A DNA stretch of 17,282 bases. It comes from Pseudomonas sp. GTDB lineage: Bacteria > Pseudomonadota > Gammaproteobacteria > Pseudomonadales > Pseudomonadaceae. The translations under genes were made by a program, and so were the position numbers. The notes beneath the pieces were generated by a model. The model was not told the origin of the DNA and searched no databases. It worked only from the letters and a program-made list of their open reading frames with translations. The stretch covers positions 9,113 through 26,394 of the forward strand of contig DQGF01000291.1 of NCBI GenBank assembly GCA_003525045.1, written 5' to 3'. Below, one piece after another: positions 17,262 to 17,282 of this stretch (position 1 is its first letter; every line of letters begins with the position of its first letter).

Positions 17262-17282
17262 TAGCATCAGCAATCATTTTTT

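Overview
This window is core chromosome from a gammaproteobacterium, almost certainly a Pseudomonas of the P. fluorescens group. The porin gene reads as OprD along its whole length. The gene orders nudix-GST / panE / yajQ / mscS and oprD / HIT / slyX / cold shock / aspS / yebC / ruvC are typical of Pseudomonas. Base composition is high GC, and the spacers carry two families of REP-type inverted repeats of the kind common in fluorescent pseudomonads. I see no prophage, transposase, CRISPR array, tRNA, rRNA or recognisable defence island. The interest lies in small regulatory structures, unusual domain fusions and two departures from the P. aeruginosa gene order as I remember it.

Positions 1-4411: a truncated CPA2-type cation/proton antiporter on the minus strand; an acyl-CoA thioesterase on the plus strand; a REP pair; a GST overlapping a Nudix/ThiE-like fusion gene by 4 bases; a second REP pair; and a PduO-type cobalamin adenosyltransferase on the minus strand. 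Positions 4414-7503: this adenosyltransferase is the last gene of a compact minus-strand operon, panE - sensor histidine kinase - adenosyltransferase. The operon is fired from a promoter whose -10 box overlaps the -10 box of the divergent yajQ gene.

Positions 7556-9132: yajQ (c-di-GMP-binding family) and an MscS-type channel, closed by a bidirectional terminator shared with the convergent oprD porin gene (9159-10502). Upstream of oprD are about 750 bases without a convincing gene. They hold a tandem TGTCGCAAAT repeat at a 21-base period (candidate ArgR site), a 7-bp inverted repeat and a strong hairpin. Positions 11250-12090: a possible 37-codon ORF, a HIT-family hydrolase and slyX, ended by a second bidirectional terminator shared with a convergent gene for a membrane-anchored cold-shock-domain protein (12102-12704).

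Positions 12705-17282: a spacer, a ribbon-helix-helix protein gene, then an FmdB-type zinc ribbon gene, aspS, yebC/pmpR, a REP pair of the second family and ruvC. This last part is translation and genome maintenance. AspRS carries the residues linked to relaxed tRNA specificity, YebC is a translation/regulation factor, and RuvC is the Holliday-junction resolvase.
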